Shown here: positions 29,601-41,877 of the stretch, piece by piece | Layout: the number at the start of each line of letters is the position of its first letter | How positions within the stretch are numbered: position 1 is the first letter of the stretch | From: Watersipora subatra | Lineage: Eukaryota; Bryozoa; Gymnolaemata; Cheilostomatida; Watersiporidae | Direction: 5' to 3' | Length of the DNA: 64,000 nt | NCBI RefSeq assembly: GCF_963576615.1 | Contig: NC_088711.1 | Coordinates: 13,749,869-13,813,868 of the forward strand | The notes under the pieces: model-generated | Seen by the model: the letters and a program-made list of their open reading frames with translations, nothing else | What the model was told of the DNA's origin: nothing | Databases searched by the model: none | Made by a program: the position numbers and the translations under genes

Positions 29601-32600
29601 GGTTAACGGCTTTGTGAGAGAGACTTGACAGCACCACATTCAGTACGCTACACTTTTATGACGCTAGCATGACATAAACTCTAAATTTAACTTGAATGAA
29701 TTTAGCTTACTAATCATACCCTTAAAAATAAGTTTTAATCTTACACAAAACTAAATTCTAAATTTGTCTTCGTTTTAAATTTTTTCTTTATCTTCTTCTG
29801 GCTTAGCTCTTTTTGACTCACTTTCACCTTCACTTTTGGCCCACATTTTTCAAACTTTTTCAAACTCATTTGACAAGAAAGAGTGAGTGATGCCGTTCCT
29901 GTAAACAGCCTCTCACATACTCGGCCATCTAGTGGTTGCAACAAGGACTGGCTTGTATGCTTATATCTCAAATTTGTTTTGTATCCTAAGGCAAAGATTT
30001 GCTCGGAATTTATCTTGTATCTCAAATGTTTCATATATTGGGACACTCGTATGTCAAAGTGTAACTGTATTGGCAAACAACTTTTTATACAGTTATTCAT
30101 AGAGTTATTCATAGAGTTATTCATAGAGTTATTCTAGAGTTAACGAAATCAGTCAAAACACCGATAAGCTAGAAATGCTAAAGAAAAGCTTGGGTAAAGA
30201 TAAATATGATTAACAAATATTTAATCAATATATATAATAAGTATACTATTATACTTATAATATTAATAAATATATTTCTTGATATATTTATATATTATTA
30301 AATGTATTGATATATAAATATATTAATACATTTAACATATGTATTAATATATTATAGCAAATATTAAACGTATTAATATATAAATATATTAATAGCAGCA
30401 ATAAATATTATTCAATAATATTTATTCATATTATTGATTAATATGAATAAAGATACATGATTGTGATGAGGCAGCTTAATAATTAAAAAATGCTTTACTT
30501 GTTAAAATATGCACAACTAAAGATAATGTCAGTGAATCCTTAACTTCAATGCATTAGGGGATTATAAATGCTTCTCTTACAGTTAATTTTGTACCATTTA
30601 TACAGCACAATAATAATGGTGAAGCAAAAAATACATTACCCTTTCGGGGTTTTGTATTGGTATAGACACAAAGCTTGTTTTATTGTTATACCCATCTCTC
30701 TAGTAAATACCTGGCCATAACATTATTTTAAAACAAATGGGAAACACAAAAAAATAAGTTTCCATTTGTTGTAGAAGTTATTTTCAGTAAGCTAGTAGTA
30801 TGAGTTTTGTAGAAATTTTGTTGCAGATATTTCTTTTTGAGGACAATGTTTTTAGTACTAAATCGTACACATTAAACACAGTTATTTTGTTTTTAGTAAT
30901 CCAAAAATGTAAACTCAATTAACTTATGGTGTATAAGTCTACTAAAAAAAATATTTTTCTAAAGTTGTCAACAGTATTAAAGATCGCTTTGTTTTGATAA
31001 ACCATATAATTGCAGAAAGAATTATGTGCAATTGCAAACTTTCAAATTTACAGTGTATTTTATTGGTGGAATGTTTACCGATGTTTTGTTCTCATAGGAT
31101 GTAAAGACTCACAGCAGAACTATCACACCAGTATTATAATTATTATTGCACTTATATTCCGACAGTCTTTGGCCACTCGGTTAATTCTGTTGCACACTTT
31201 TCAAATTCCAATTGGTCACATATCTTAACCCACGCCTTGTTGCGAATACGAAACGCATACAACACTACAGACATTACATGACAACAGGTTTAATGAACAT
31301 AAATCTGGAGGCTGTAAGCCAGCAAGTCACAGAACACCCGTGTTGTTTCTTTTGTAGTATTTAGTCAGCCTGTTCTTTGTCTTCGCCGCCGAGCTTGGAG
31401 TTGCTGTCTACTGCGGAGTTCAATTTGATGAGGTATTTAATACACTGAGTTCTCATTGGCAATTTGTGACAATCAAAATGTTACCATAGCAACATAGCAA
31501 GAAAAGTAAAAGTTTTACCAAAGTAGATAAATACTCTGTGCTAGAAGATTTCAAGTCAAAAGGTAAAAGGTGATTGTATGATGAATAGTCGATATATTGT
31601 ATCATTTACCGATGGATGCCTGCTGGGAATAAAATGATAAAAAATAAAATTTCTTTAGCTTTCAGACAAAATAAAGAGTTCTGGAGCAACCTGGGTCAAG
31701 GAAGAATATGACGGAAAGTCTGTCATATCAAAGGGTTTCAACTATGTTCAAATGGAGGCAAGTAGTTACGGGCATCAGCTGAGTCCATTTCTTCAATCTT
31801 TAGCATGACTCTGATGTACTGTTCATTTAATGATATAATGGTATTATATTCTGGTTGTTTGGATGGTGAACAGAGGGTGCCACAGGGTCTAGTGATGTCA
31901 TGGCACAAGCAGTGGCATCTGTTTACATCCTTTGGGAAATACCTGCTATCTGATACACTAGCAGCATTGCCTGAGGTTTCAGTGATTTTCACTCGGATGG
32001 CTTGCTGGACACGGTTAAATTTTGAACACAAATTGTTAAACTGCTTTCATGACAACAATCTATGAACAGGTTCACTGAAGGCAGTTGTCCTTAATGCACG
32101 GGACGTTCATGAGTTTTTAATCAGATGGCTGTTTAATAAACTGGTTCTCAGAAATCAACTTGGCGAAAAGCACGGAGCAAATGTGTGTGAGTTTAGGATG
32201 AAATTGAGTGTAGGATGAAATTGAGTGTAGGATGAAATTGGTCAAAAATGAGAAAATGCATAGTGTTTAAGTCAGTGGTTCCCAACTACCTTGGAGCCAT
32301 GGACCCCCTGAGCTCCTTATCTAAAAGTCACCGACCTCTCATAAACCTCATAATAAATGGTGTTTATAACAATGCATTGTAAATTGAAATGTTTTATTTT
32401 CCATGGATCTTAGTATATCGCTGAAATTAAAGAGGGAGAAACAGAATTACGTGTTTGCTGGTTACAGGTTTTGTTGTTTTGTACTACTAACTGGAAATCA
32501 GGTACCATCCAGCGATAAATGCACATAGGTGATAAAAGTCTGAACCCAAAAACCTAACAAGACAATGCAACCACCCCGAGGGATTTGCATTAGCCTCGAA

Positions 32601-35600
32601 ACCCAGGCTAGCACAATCCCATCAGAGCTCGATCATGAAACCCCGCCCATATGATAGCCGTCGCCTATCATTTTAGAGTTTTATATCACTGATCCAACCA
32701 CAATAAGACAGAAATAGCTGTAAATGTCTAGCTAGAAAAACCAATACTGGCACCAGCCTGTGGACCCCTCAAAACCTCCTGTGGACCCATAGAGGTCCAT
32801 GGACCACCAGTTGGCAACCACTAGATTAAGCAAACTAACCGATGCAGCCAATACACACACCCAATACACACAATGAGAAAAACTGTAATTCTTATTTGCG
32901 ATGCATGTATCTAAAATGGCAATAGTTCCCGTGTTCTCTAATGAATCCTTTATGTCTCACCAGATATGCTGCTGTGGTGTCAACAACTACCTTGATTACA
33001 AAGACAGCGAATTTCTCAAGGATGAAAATAACCAAATAAAAGAAGGTGCTTACATGTCTTATGCTTGCTGTAAGCCAATGGATGGGGTAAGCGCTCTCTA
33101 AGTCTCCTTACATAAGTTCTATCACTTCTATTTGTGGAAGTTGTGTGCCCGTGTTTACATAAATCCATATAAACTAATTATCATGGTTATTCTTGTGTGA
33201 AATTAGCATTCATTTTACTCATTATCGTTGTTTACCTGCGACTTTATCTTGCAGAACTATTATAACATATAAGTTATAAGAGTGCGTGTTGGGACATTGC
33301 TGACCCAGTAGATTTGCGCAAATATATTAACCGCGTGCAATTGATCTAGAACAATAAATACCTTCAATTTGCTTCTCAGCATTTTATTAAACACACTGTT
33401 GCATCTTTTAATTGTTTATAAATACATAAAATAGTAGTCAAATGTAATTTTCAAAATGTTTTATTGTTTCATTTCACTTTTTTTGCAAAAGGTAAGTATT
33501 TATTAAAAACATGAAGTTCTGTTTTCTAATACGGAAAAATACAGTTGACCAATAGTAGTAACAATATTATTCTTTGAGTGCAGCTATAATCTGGTAAGTT
33601 TGAGTTGAGAGCTACTCAAAACTGATATACATGTATTTATCATACACTTCTGTAGCTTGATAATTGAATATATCGACTCGGTAAACTTCTATAGCATTGT
33701 TTAGTTTCTTATCTTTCTAGCAACTGCTTAGTATGTGGTTACCTGGTCTTCCAGTAGATAAGGTCTGTTGAGTGCTGGGTTTAAGCTTGTGGCAATAGCC
33801 TCATCACCTGCATTCACATCTATTTCTGCCACATTAATTACTCTCCTACTCTCTTACTCTTCTTATTAAATACGTAGTGGAGCTTGTGGCAAGGAGTACG
33901 CCTCAGGGTTTTAAGTTTCTAGTCAGCACAGTTTGCAATGTTGTTGCTATATTGGCAGCTAGTTTGCTCTATGAAGCTTGGGTTTTAATTCACGTACAGT
34001 TCTTGGTAAAAAGCTGTTATATAAGGTTGAAGTCTGCATCTACTGTCGATGGGTCACCTCTAGTTATAGCTCTGATGTTTGGAGTGTCTTCAGTTTTACT
34101 GTTCATTGATTCATCGTATGAGCTGATAAAAGGTGAATGATTTTCTTCCTCTGCCAGAAGTTTATGCAAAAGGTTGTGTCTAATGTTGTAGCTCCTTGAT
34201 GTTGAGTTTCTAGACTTGACGCTTCACAAGTGTTGGTTACGCTTTCTCTTCCTGTTACATTAGAAATTAATCGTACAGCTGTATTTTACACCGTTTCTAT
34301 GTTGTACACTTGATGCTGTTGGCATGGGTTCTACACTGCTGCACTACTCTAAATGGGGTCTACACATCTGTAAACCAGTAGTTTAGCTTGCTCCAGAGCA
34401 TTGTACAAAGTACATTTGATCATACCAAGTCGGCCCTTTGTCTTTGATATATTATGGTCAACATGAATTGTAAATTTTAAGTCAGATTGTAAGATAACAC
34501 CAAGGTATTTGGTCTCCTGCACAACCTTTGGTGTATTATGCGATAGTGGGTAATATGCTTTGGATTGAAGACGAGGAGAGAACATTTGTCTATTTTGAAA
34601 GACACGGACCAGGTTGAAGTCCAGAACTCTAAGGCATTCTTGTTTTCTTGAAAGACCTGTTTGTCAGTGTGATTATTTTCCACTTGGTAGATGAGAGTAT
34701 CATATGCCAGTAGTCTGATAGCACAGTTAACATGAGTAGGTAAACATTGATGTAAGCTATAAAGTAGGGCCAAAAACAGCGCCTTGTGGAATGCCCGGAT
34801 GTGACGGAGAGTTCTAGAGATGTTTGACCTTTAACTTTTTGTTTACTGTTACATAGGAAGCTGTGTATCTACATCAGTATTATTTTGGTTGCCGATGTTT
34901 GGTACTGCGGATAACTTTTGCATCAGCAGTTTGTGGGGTACTTTGTCAAATGCTTTTGAAATATTTAGTACCACAGCATGGGAACGTATGTCTGCGTTCT
35001 TAGAAAGTTCATGAAAGGTACCACATATTTGTGTACCACAAGATAATCCTCTTCTGAATCTGTGTTGGTGGTTATATAGTATTCCATCAAGAACGGCATT
35101 GAGCTCGTGTAAAATTATATATTCTAGGAGCTTACGCTGGATACTTGTCAGAGAGATAGGTCAGAAATTATTGGGGTTGGTCTGATGCACCACTTTTGTG
35201 CAGTGTTGTAACATGGGCTAACTTTCATTCAGTCAATAGTTCTGAAACAGAAACTGACTCCTTATATATGGTTGTAAGGCACTCACCAATTAATATGGGA
35301 TCAACCATTTGGTCCTCTTTACATATCCCGTCAGGTCCAGGCGGTTCGCCAGTCTTTAGCTCTTTAATAAGTTTGACAACTTCCTCAAGTGAAATATCAA
35401 ATTTCTTCAGGCATGTGTTATCATTGACATTTTCATCTGAGTTCAGCTGGTTCTGCGCAGAATCGTGCGCTGAAAAAGTTATTCAGCAAGTTGGTGCATT
35501 TCTTGGGGTCTTCACTATGGGCTCCATCGCTATGAACCAGTCTCGTGGGTGGTTTAGTTGTGCTCTGCATCCATTTGAAATGTTGATAGAAGGACTTGCT

Positions 35601-38533
35601 GTTGCCACTTTCGAAAGGTTTGCATATTTTAGTGGTTAAATAGTCTTGCTCTATTTGCCGTAATTGTATTCTGTTTACGCCCCTTTTCCTCGTATCTAGT
35701 TAGGTAGAAAGAGTTCAAAGTTGATTGATATAAATTATATGTTTTTGTATGTTTTGCCACCAGTTTTTTAACAGCTTATTAAACCTTATTAAACCTTGTT
35801 AATTAAAAGATTATGAAATTGGAAACAGTTGTAGCTCTTCTCCAGCTATTTTTACCATCACACTCATCAGCCTTGTCACTCTTCTTACGCTTATCTACAG
35901 AGTGTCATCTTGTCACATATAATAAAGTTGCAATTTTTGTTTGTCTATTTATAGTATTCACAATTTTTTTTTGTGCAAAGATGATAGACACTTGAAACTA
36001 TTTATTTTTCAAAAGGAAAGTCTATATTTAGTACCTCACATTTTGTAGCTAAATAGATAAGTATATTTTACACTAATGTCTGATGCATCCAAATATCATG
36101 ACTACCATGAATATAAATAAAAAACTATCATTTTGATCTTCAATTATATTGGAAATCAAACACCTATTTTTTGTATCACAATTTGTATTGCTTAATGCTA
36201 AACTGCTGTTTCCATCAACTGTAGCAAGGAATTAAAATAAAAATGAGTCTGAGTTTTATTAAAAACCGAAACCTGTGAAGCAGTGTAATGTGCAGCAGAT
36301 TTGTCTAAAATTACAAGTTATTTCTTGTGAAACTAATAATAATAATACTTATTAATAATAATAATAATACTTTCTATAGTATATGTAAATTGGATTTAAT
36401 ACTAGGAATACTTCTAGTTAACTTTTATTAGTTGTAATTTTAACTCAGCTTTCGAGGCGCTAAAGGAAGAGACTATAAAAGCTAAAGCCTAGGTTGGTTT
36501 ATTTAGAAAGGTAGCTTATTGTATACTAAAAACTAACTAGACGCAAGAATTGTGGTCTAAAAACCAAATTGCAGTACAGTTTTTATATAATGACATAAAC
36601 CAACTTTGGTTTAATGTTTTTGTAACTGAATACATTAAACATCTTTTTTAGTTTCTCTAGTTAGTTACGGTTTTAGCTTTAGCTGCTTGTTGATCAATCG
36701 TTTATTTGACATAATCTTAGAATTATAAAGAGTGGTTATGTTTTGCAGACTGATAATGGTGTCAGAAATGTTCCTGCTTCTGCAAAAGATCAGTGTGAAG
36801 CAGAGGCTATTGCTCTGGGTCAAAATATGAACACTTCTGTAGACACAACCTGCGACAGTGCATTCAGGGCAGAGGTATGTTAAAGTTCTCCTTCTCTCTT
36901 GTAACATGACTATTGTAAAAGCTAGTAAAGATCGATCTATGTGTTATGAGTGGTTGTCCTGGTGACCCGAAATTTGCTAGGTTGTTCCTTAACAACACAT
37001 GTGTCTCAGATTCAGCCAAGAGACTAGCCCTGAACTGTTTCTGGGTCAGCCTGGCGGAGCTTAAAGGACAATGCTAGTGTAATTATTTACAACCCGCAAC
37101 CTCTCATGACACCCCTGTTAGAGCATTAAATTAAAACTCAATGCCTGACGTGCCTACCCGCAAGAGCCTATACTGTGCATGTCTTAAAGGTATTCTAGTC
37201 AAATTCTCTGGACAAGATTTAATTTTTCATGTGTTTTTAATGGGAAAAGCTACTTTAAGACCATTTTGCGGGTATTGATAGTGTATTATACGCATAAAAA
37301 ATAAAGAAACTTCTATCGATCTTAGAAACTCAAGCTAGTAATAGTTATTACTATCATTATAACCATATTTTACTTTTTCATAGAGTTTACCACAGTAAAC
37401 CATAATAATTCTTATCAAATCATAGTGTAGCACTTCTGAGATGGTTTATGTGCAGACGAAAACTTTATTGATCACTTCTCTAATCGTGTAGAGTAGTATT
37501 AGAGGTCTCCATTGTCTGTCAGAAACACTTCAACATCAACTTTCTCTCAAGCAACATTCTAATACTTGCCACACTTGAGGATTATAAATAAATGTTTACT
37601 ATCGCTTTCGAAAACAATTTAAAAAATCATAAAAATATGTATGTTTTATAATTAAGCCATTTAAAAATGCAAAATCTGTTTTATTCCACCCTGATCACAA
37701 CAGACTTGTTCGTGGACTGTGATTCGTAGCTATTGGTATCAGAATTACTCTCCACATGCACTCTCAAGAAACATCATAGTACGCATACTCTTCCTATAGG
37801 GATGTGTTGATGAACTTATCAATTGGGTGGAAGACTACCTGCCAGTCTTTATAGGAGTTGCTGCTGGAGTGGCTTTTGTGCAGGTGAGTTGATTTTATCT
37901 ACATATAAGGTCTGGCAACAAAATAAGAGTATTTTGTTAAACACACTCTAAGCTCTCTTGCCCCTCATCGGCAAACAATCATGGAAAATAAACACCTTTC
38001 TCATAAAGTATGTAGTCCAGCTGCAACTACAAAATTATTAAATATGATAAAAGCCACAAAATACAATGCCAGCGAATAGATTGACCACAGCTTTCATAAC
38101 TAGTTGTTTCAAAATATGGAGCTAACTTTTTTATTTTGTGTTAGTTTAGGAGATTTTATCTTTTATTTGGAGTGTGATAGATATAACTCTTGCGCAGCAG
38201 CTGTACTAAACTAACTTGGCATCCTAGGCCAGATCTACATTACAATTTTTTTCAATTCGATCATTTCATCGTTTTTAGGAAAATACTGCAAAGCCTTGCT
38301 AAAGCTTTTTTCTGTGAAAGAGAGGATTCGTGCTCTCCTTTTTCCTTGTTATGATACTGAATTCAGTTTTCATTGATAGTCTGCGTGTTATTATAAGGTC
38401 AGCTCAATCTTAGTTTCTTTCATAGTAACTTTTCTACCAAAACGTATACAGCTTTTATTTGATATTTTAGATTCTAATCTTCTCTGTTGCCGTCTGCTTG
38501 TGCGTGCAGATACGACGGGAAACGAAATCCTAA
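23639..38533 (+). CDS. Tetraspanin, 9 coding exons
   Basis: Exons 23639-23698, 26137-26272, 29082-29155, 31358-31432, 31659-31757, 32964-33086, 36749-36874, 37800-37883 and 38471-38533 join in frame to 279 aa. Tetraspanins organise plasma- or endosomal-membrane microdomains. TM1 is about residues 11-33 (GLGLLGVGIWL), TM2 about 56-81 ending in GCWGAIKES, TM3 about 91-112, TM4 about 244-272, followed by a short basic tail QIRRETKS. The large loop carries CCCG (150-153), ACC (182-184), C205, C224 and GC (232-233), the family's disulphide pattern with an extra cysteine before CCG. Cys3 and Cys7 near the start are candidate palmitoylation sites. Intron 5 appears to use a GC donor. A possible 5' non-coding exon ends at a strong donor near 23190. 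AATAAA signals lie at 38915 and 38930. I cannot name the subfamily. GOSR2 converges from the other strand. Confidence 0.9.
24895..25420. repeat. Dispersed repeat carrying the 46-bp array, copy 2
   Basis: Sequence on both sides of the array matches 11335-11530: GAAGTGG.TT...GGTTAC.G.TGA.GACA before it and GCCATGAATATAGCAACAAA, AGCTCTTTGTCACTGCATAT and GGCAGGCATGGTTGAAC-type phrases after it. Both copies share orientation. Family unknown. Confidence 0.7.
24975..25300. repeat. 46-bp tandem repeat with 92-bp alternating structure
   Basis: About seven units of TATATATTAGATATATCTGT + GCCATGAATA... in which GATATACT and GATGTGTT variants alternate, giving a two-unit (92-bp) higher-order pattern. 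The array expands a segment that is single-copy in the related repeat at 11.4 kb. Lies in tetraspanin intron 1. Confidence 0.85.
25565..25595. repeat. Perfect hairpin, 14-bp arms, 3-base loop
   Basis: TTTACGAATGCTAT-AAG-ATAGCATTCGTAAA. An overlapping second pairing (CTATAAGATAGCAT with ATGCTATCTTATAG) uses the right arm, and its CTATAAGATAG core is also the core of the adjacent 24-bp minisatellite. Confidence 0.85.
25640..25940. repeat. 24-bp minisatellite, about 11 copies
   Basis: Unit GTAGGAGTACTATAAGATAG + GAGG. Because 24 is a multiple of 3, two minus-strand frames stay open (STPTLLSY repeats); these are not genes. A strong hairpin lies directly upstream at 25565-25595. In tetraspanin intron 1. 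Confidence 0.95.
26273..29081 (+). other. Tetraspanin intron 2, nothing recognised inside
   Basis: Bounded by a GT donor at 26273 and TTGGCAG acceptor. The frames inside show no family. Confidence 0.6.
29312..30067. mobile_element. Mariner-like MITE in tetraspanin intron 3
   Basis: The left end reads TA-CTGTAATATCTCAACATAC; the reverse complement of the right end reads TA-CAGTTACACTTTGACATAC, both flanked by TA as in Tc1/mariner. The sub-terminal GCGTTCCGGGA is also found in the 44.8-kb element. 756 bp, with no transposase frame. Just outside the right end lies a short 12-bp tandem repeat (30090-30135). Confidence 0.7.
30088..30135. repeat. 12-bp tandem repeat, 4 copies
   Basis: GAGTTATTCATA repeated directly after the mariner-like MITE in tetraspanin intron 3. 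Confidence 0.9.
30190..30450. repeat. AT-only low-complexity tract
   Basis: Almost pure A/T with many TTAATATATA and AATAAATATA palindromes; capable of extensive self-pairing. Tetraspanin intron 3. Confidence 0.85.
31738..32031 (-). other. Unassigned antisense open frame in tetraspanin intron 5
   Basis: 97 codons with a Cys/His-rich patch CHCLCHDITRPCGTLC and a C-terminal stretch LNEQYIRVMLKIEEMD. It overlaps the end of tetraspanin exon 5 on the other strand. The opposite strand is also open (31805-32065). No family recognised. Confidence 0.2.
32273..32823. mobile_element. hAT-type non-autonomous element (MITE) in tetraspanin intron 5
   Basis: Termini CAGTGGTTCCCAAC and, inverted, TAGTGGTTGCCAAC fit the hAT terminus. 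Flanks GTTTAAGT (32265-32272) and GATTAAGC (32824-32831) agree at 6 of 8 positions as an aged target duplication. Both ends carry CATGGACC-type sub-terminal repeats. No coding capacity is visible. Confidence 0.8.
34130..35780 (-). pseudogene. Degenerate LINE (non-LTR retrotransposon) reverse-transcriptase fragment
   Basis: Read on the minus strand, short frames spell an RT domain in order: ELKTGEPPGPDGI (about 35315-35360), a later FRRGLSCGTQ and ISKAFDKVPHKLL stretch (about 34920-35065), GIPQGAVFGPTL (about 34757-34792), CAIRLLAYDTLIY (catalytic ADDT replaced by AYDT, about 34685-34725), SVSFKIDKC, then ETKYLGVILQSDLKF (about 34470-34515) and an AVRLISNVTGR block near 34250. The layout fits the CR1/Jockey-type clades. 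Several stops and frame changes break it, no endonuclease part was recognised, and both ends are indistinct. It lies in tetraspanin intron 6, antisense to the gene. The 35196-35639 plus-strand frame is its shadow. Confidence 0.85.
37337..37640. repeat. Dispersed repeat pair, copy 1 (tetraspanin intron 7)
   Basis: About 280 bp matching 41283-41580 in the same orientation, with shared phrases TTATAACCATATTTT, CTCCATTGTCTGTCAGA and ATAATACTT. Family unknown. Confidence 0.7.
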
Positions 38534-39228
38534 CCATCAGCAGGTTATCATAAACATAACTATTAATGAAATATGTAGAGCGTATTACTGGTTTTTGTAT
38601 GACATTTCTATATGATATAGAGCGGCTAATCTGTGTTGGTGATACTCAAAACAAGACTTGTGAATTATAAAACTCATTAAGACATAGATAGCTGTGATAG
38701 TACGAGCTCGTTCAACCAATCATCTCTATTAGAAAGCATTGCTCTTGTATGATTTTTGCATTGTAACTTATTGATTTGAAAGTTGAATGTGCCTTACTTT
38801 TTACTCCAGAATATATTTTATTAATTTCTAATGATGATAGTTTGTTATAACTGCACGAATGAATACGCACTGTGAACTCTGTTATGTTTGTATCTGATTT
38901 TCTAAAATATAAAAAATAAAGTAATAATCAATAAACGATAGTAGTCAATACTGTACAACATCTGCTCTCAAAATAGCAGAAACAATTTCATATAAAAAAC
39001 ACATTAAATACCACAAGTCTGGCTCCACATCCTACAGGAGTATTAACTCACACTTCTCATGCCATCATATGGAGAGTGCAATGAAATTCATCAAAACGTA
39101 ATCCGTTGCTTATATTCATCATACTGATAATATATTGACAATGCTGTTATTATGTCTGTGACTACTTAAATATGATAGAGGAATAATTGACACGAGTGCA
39201 TCACTATCACAGACCCATAGAAGTCAAA

Positions 39229-41877
39229 CTATAAAGCAAAATAATATAGAATGACTAGAAATAAAATAGAAGTTAGAACCATTCCACCAAACAGTATGAT
39301 TCTATCTTGAGAGGATCTTCTCTCAATGAGGCGCATAACAGTGTTGCTAAGTCCGAGGGTGTTCATGAGCTCTAGCACCTTCTTGTGAGCTGATGTCAAT
39401 ACACCTCGCTGCTCCTTTAAATTTTCGAGAATACTTTCCCCTGAACCTATTAACTCATTCATTGCTGCATTGGAATTGTGAAGACTGCTGTGATGTTGCA
39501 AGGCTTGGTCTATCATGATAGATGTATCAGCGCTATTAGGACGAAATGATGTACTCATCAGCTGCTCACGCTGTCGCTCCTCTTGCTCTCTTTCATGCCT
39601 ACCAGAAGCAAACATCCGAGATATGTAAATAAAACGGAATGTAGGGCAAAGATAATGCAATAGCGGACAATGCTTCAGTAAAACGCATTTTGCAAAGATG
39701 GTTATAGTTATTGGCCATCTTTGTCCAACGGTCAATAACTATAATGGTCAATAACTATAATGATCAATAACTATAATGGTCAATAATTATAATGGTCAAT
39801 AACTATAATGATCAATAACTATAATGATCAATAACTATAATGATCAATAATTATAATGATCAATAATTATAATGGTCAATAACTATAATGGTCAATAATT
39901 ATAATGACCAATAATTATAATGGTCAATAACTATAATGACCAATAACTATAATGGTCAATAACTATAATGATCAATAACTATAATGGTCAATAATTATAA
40001 TGATCAATAATTATAATGGTCAATAACTATAATGATCAATAATTATAATGACCAATAACTATAATGGTCAATAACTATAATGACCAATAACTATAATGGT
40101 CAATAACTATTATGATCAATAACTATAATGGTCAATAACTATAATTGGCCAATTAAGTTATTGGTCAATAACTCAATTAGTCAATTAAGTAATCGACCAA
40201 TACTTTTTCAAGCTGTATAATACAGCTTACCAAATTATAATTTCCTTATAGAACAATTTATTACCATATCGGTGCCTGAGCATGAGCAGTACAAAGTCAA
40301 TGAGCAAATAAAAAAAAAATTCAAAGTCTTGTTATTATAGTTGCTTAACCTGTTATCTACTGCTTAACCTGTTATCTACTCTCTAGAATAACTAAATATT
40401 ATCATAGGCAATACATTATTAACTCGGCATTTTCTCTGTCAGAAAACTTTTGAGAACTATAGTTAACATAGCCTAATATTTACCACAAAAAATCCTATGA
40501 CAACAGGACACTTGAGTGCTTTGTTATTGCATCTAACCTTTAATAACGTATCGCTAAGAATGTACATGTAAGTATATTGTAGGTCGCTGTCTATAAACAC
40601 AAGCAATATTATATTAAATCCACAGGTATATCACTATTGCTATGGCTTTAAAGTTAGCAAAGTTTAATAATTGTTCAATATTTTTGTCTTTGTCACTTAT
40701 TTAATAAATTTTATAAAAACTCTGGATAAATATAATTTAGATAAATATGTATATAATAAAAAAATATAAAAAAAACGTGTAAGTCTTTCATTTTTATTAA
40801 AATAGCCAAATGATTGAATTTTTTATTATGTGCACATATACGAAGTATTGAGCAATTGAAATGCATAGTTGTCAGCACTCCGCTCATCACAAAGTCAGAC
40901 AAAGGGAGACAAATCTATAACTGTTCCAGTCAGAAATCTAGGCATAAAGAAGTCTACAGCATAAGCTGTTACAACTCTCATGTCACACAGTCATTAGGCA
41001 AGAAGAGGCTGTAGAATGTATAACTACAAAAATTAACTAGTGGCTGCTAGTTCAGCTACCAGCCCCACCAAACTTTGACAAGCCTCTTTACAAATTTTTT
41101 ATCCTATATATACGAACAACTGTTAGCATGTAATGGATATCTGTGAGTATGTATGTGGGATTGTAGATATCCAAGCCAACTGATGGTAATTGTAGGAGAT
41201 TCTAAATCAGTTTTGATTCAGCAAGCTGAACACCGCAGCATAAATCTTTCAATGAACACATAAATGAATTCAAGTAGCCTAGTTATAACGTTATTATAAC
41301 CATATTTTGCTCGCTCATAGAATTTATGACAGTAAAGCCTAATAATTTTTATCAAATCATTGTATCGAGCTTCTGTGATGATTTATCTGTATACAAAAAC
41401 TTGAATGATTACTCCTCTAACCGTGTAGTATTGTATTAAAGTTCTCCATTGTCTGTCAGAGCCTCTTCAACATCTATGTTCTCTCAAACACCATTATAAT
41501 ACTTACTTGCGTCACTTTGGAACCGTAAGTAAGTTTTGACTACCGCTTCGGTAAACAACAAAATAAATCATAGTTTGAAAATTGATGCAAAGTTGGAATA
41601 CAAACCTTCTGTGTTGAATTGCTTGTAGCGCATTCTGCAGATGCTTGCAATCATATTTCATTTTATCAACATGAAGTTTTGCATCCTCCCTTCGATTTGG
41701 CGGTTCTTTTTTTATCAGATAATCAAGCCGCTCACAATTGTCAAACACGGTAGATATCTGTTTGTTGAGGCTTCGTTCCACAGAACCATACTCCTCCGCG
41801 GTGGCTCTTTCAGCGAATGATAACCCATTAGTTATTTCCTGCAATAAGACTTTGGTTTGCTTTCCAAGAGCATCCAT
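39229..41877 (-). CDS. GOSR2: GOSR2/membrin, Golgi Qb-SNARE, 2 exons
   Basis: Coding exons 41877-41606 and 39598-39229 join in phase 2 to 213 aa, against 212 in human GOSR2. The protein acts in ER-to-Golgi and intra-Golgi fusion as the Qb-SNARE with syntaxin 5, Bet1 and Sec22b (family knowledge). The N-terminal helical part has KKEPPNRREDAKLHVDKMKYD (56-76, close to the human [20 protein letters not shown]); the junction reads QHRR|HEREQEERQRE; the SNARE helix has EQR with Gln154 as the expected zero-layer glutamine; GLSNTVMRLIERR (172-184) is nearly identical to human; a C-terminal membrane anchor spans about 191-213. The single intron carries a 16-bp tandem array and a dispersed-repeat copy close to exon 1. 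The stop is 695 bp from the tetraspanin stop in a tail-to-tail arrangement. Confidence 0.95.
39728..40150. repeat. 16-bp minisatellite in GOSR2 intron, about 26 copies
   Basis: Unit CAATAACTATAATGGT, with GATC/GACC/GGTC variants at the junction and C/T variation (AACTATAA or AATTATAA). It begins about 130 bp past the exon 2 acceptor of GOSR2 on the minus strand. Confidence 0.9.
41283..41580. repeat. Dispersed repeat pair, copy 2 (GOSR2 intron 1)
   Basis: Homologous to 37337-37640. It ends some 25 bp from the exon 1 donor of GOSR2. Confidence 0.7.

Noticed and set aside
29741-30137. Frames of about 84 and 127 codons on both strands
   Set aside because: They run through the mariner-like MITE and the 12-bp repeat; peptides are low complexity.
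35196-35639. 147-codon plus-strand frame
   Set aside because: It is the antisense shadow of the LINE reverse-transcriptase fragment, which reads sensibly on the minus strand.
36665-36907. 80-codon minus-strand frame
   Set aside because: Antisense of tetraspanin exon 7.
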